30,683 bases of DNA from Hepatocystis sp. ex Piliocolobus tephrosceles (Eukaryota > Apicomplexa > Aconoidasida > Haemosporida > Plasmodiidae), in assembly GCA_902459845.2 (NCBI GenBank), contig CABPSV020000095.1, forward strand, positions 1-30,683. Reading direction: 5' to 3'. The translations under genes were made by a program, and so were the position numbers. This document shows, piece by piece, positions 29,355 to 30,683 of this stretch. The notes beneath the pieces are model-generated. The model saw only the letters and a program-made list of their open reading frames with translations. It was not told the origin of the DNA and did no database searches. The stretch's first letter is position 1. The number at the start of each line of letters is the position of its first letter.

Positions 29355-30683
29355 TATCATACTATTTGTATCGTTTGCAATATTTTTTTGTGGTGTTTTT
29401 ATATCATTAAAAAATAAAAAATAAGTGTTCAAATTTGCATGATTATATTTATTATAATTATTATTATAATACACACCATTTTGATTAATAAAATCATTTA
29501 GAACATCAATTTCGTTCTTTTTAATTGTATCATAGTTTATTTCTAAATCATTATCGTTATTTGAAGTAAAATTTTGGTAATATCCACTATCTACTTTAGA
29601 ATCGATAATGGTTCTGTTGTTAAGTTCATTGATTTTGTTACAACTGTTATATCGGTTATTATTTATTATGTTGTTGTTATTCTTGTTTAAATTTACACAC
29701 GTGTTATAATTACTATTTTCATCATTATTGTTACTACTGTCGTTATGATCTTCACTGTTGTTGTTATGATCTTCGCTGCTGTTGTTATTATTACTGTCAT
29801 TACTATAGTTATCGTTATAATTATCATGATTATTATTATTATTATTATCATTATTACTATTAGTATTGTTATTACTACTACTACTATTGTTGTTATTATT
29901 TTCATCCTCATCATCCTCATTGTAATATTCCCTTAAATTATCTTCGTCTTCTTCCTCGTCCTCTTCTTCATCATCATCATCATCATCATCGTTACGTGCG
30001 TCCAAGTAGTTATCTTCGTCTACTTCATTATCAATATGATCATAAACAATATTCTGTGAATTAATTGGTGTATCTATCATTACAATTTCGTCATAGTTAT
30101 CATCATTACCTGAATCAATATTATGTTCAATAGTAGGTGCATCCAATTGATCTATATATACATTTATTGGGCCAGTGGGAGTATTGTTTTGATTATCGTA
30201 TACAGGCAATTGATTATTCTCTATGACTTCATGAAATATGGAAGAATCTAATTCATTTATATTTGGTACATTATTATTGTTATTATTATCATTCAAGTTA
30301 TCACAGTTATTATTTGAAATATCAAAATTATTTGGACAATTTAATACAGATTCAATATTATCAACATTATATGAAGAAACAATAGATGTCGTTCGTACGC
30401 GTCTCGTAATTGTATGATCCACAGCACTATTGCTTTCATTCACATTACTGTTGTTATTGTTGCTGTTGTTATTGTTGCTGTTATTATTGTTGCTGTTATT
30501 TTCGTTTCTGTCATTATTATTACTGTTATTATTGTTGCTGTCATTATTGTTGCTGTCATTATTGTTGCTGTCATTATTGTTGCTGTCATTATTGTTACTG
30601 TCATTATTGTTGCTGTCATTATTGTTACTGTCATTATTGTTACACCTACTGCAACTGGTACCATCGATAATAGTATCAATAAT
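27438..30683 (-). CDS. Asn-rich protein of unknown function, C-terminal part (partial, 5' end outside window)
   Basis: The minus-strand frame is open from the right edge to TAA at 27438-27440: 1,081 residues. The codon at 30443 is GTG and not a start; the frame continues upstream through DSNNN repeats to the edge, so the N-terminus is missing. I recognise no domain. Visible features, in order: pentapeptide DSNNN repeats (30511-30645), an acidic block (DDDDDDDEEEDEEEDED near 29935-29990), Asn/Ser-rich sequence, a run of 26 Asn all coded AAT (29277-29354), a Thr-rich TATTD repeat (about 28960-29095), and a more complex basic segment (LRTLRDSRTYNKKNRKS near 28230-28290). The last residues, GRDYELDAWINNN, are the least repetitive of the C-terminus. 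It could be the tail of a large nuclear or regulatory protein, but no DNA-binding motif is visible. It is convergent with GRP170. Confidence 0.85.
29277..29354 (-). repeat. AAT microsatellite coding 26 consecutive Asn
   Basis: Twenty-six AAT codons follow without interruption, bounded by Ile-Met on one side and Ser-Asn-Asn on the other. Pure codon identity points to recent slippage, so the length is probably polymorphic. Confidence 0.95.
30511..30645 (-). repeat. 15-bp repeat coding DSNNN pentapeptides
   Basis: Seven near-identical 15-bp units start at 30541 and every 15 bases to 30631, with related units before. They encode Asp-Ser-Asn-Asn-Asn, with an AGC/AGT switch for Ser. The array continues the Asn-rich protein towards its missing N-terminus. 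Confidence 0.92.

Noticed and set aside
29156..29417. Poly-Tyr and poly-Ile plus frames
   Set aside because: They are antisense readings of the AAT microsatellite in the Asn-rich gene.
1..30683. tRNA, rRNA, transposons, prophage or plasmid features
   Set aside because: I looked for tRNA T-loop-like sequences, long inverted repeats and transposase-like frames and found none; the window is ordinary Plasmodium chromosome.

Overview
This is a nuclear chromosome fragment of a malaria parasite (Plasmodium). The base composition is extremely A+T-rich. Genes are long single open frames with Asn- and Lys-rich low-complexity inserts, separated by 1.3-3.2 kb spacers full of poly(dA:dT), (TA)n and short minisatellites. 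The families present fit this lineage. I cannot resolve the species from the sequence alone; the A+T level argues against the GC-richer vivax/knowlesi type.

Layout, left to right. Positions 1-3901 (minus) are the 5' part of a VPS13/chorein-type lipid-transfer protein that runs off the left edge; it is one open frame with no complete start-to-stop ORF inside the window. A divergent 3.2 kb spacer (3902-7135) follows. Four plus-strand genes come next: the spliceosomal U4/U6 protein PRP4 (7136-9148), a glycine-cleavage T-protein/aminomethyltransferase with a long N-terminal extension (10432-13269), a TLDc-domain protein with a probable N-myristoylation site (15895-18534), and the ER chaperone GRP170 with a KDEL tail (best start 21448, end 24573). 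The right end, 27438-30683 (minus), is the C-terminal part of an Asn-rich protein of unknown function that runs off the right edge. It is convergent with GRP170.

The genes do not form an operon or a pathway: they cover membrane lipid transfer, splicing, mitochondrial one-carbon metabolism, a TLDc/V-ATPase-type factor and ER protein folding. The order VPS13-like, PRP4, GCVT, TLDc, GRP170 looks like ordinary conserved synteny. GRP170 in P. falciparum has a locus number only a few genes from kelch13, so this window probably lies beside the kelch13 locus.

I found no convincing novel system. The items most worth checking are in the spacers: (i) GC-elevated islets that may hide very small genes, spliced exons or structured RNAs, notably minus-strand segments at 27113-27358 that could give the Asn-rich protein a C-terminal membrane anchor, 25195-25413, 5909-5986, 13891-14004 and a two-hairpin islet at 9628-9760; and (ii) two clean minisatellites upstream of the TLDc gene, 14 x 17 bp and 24 x exactly 10 bp, the second ending 24 bp before the ATG.
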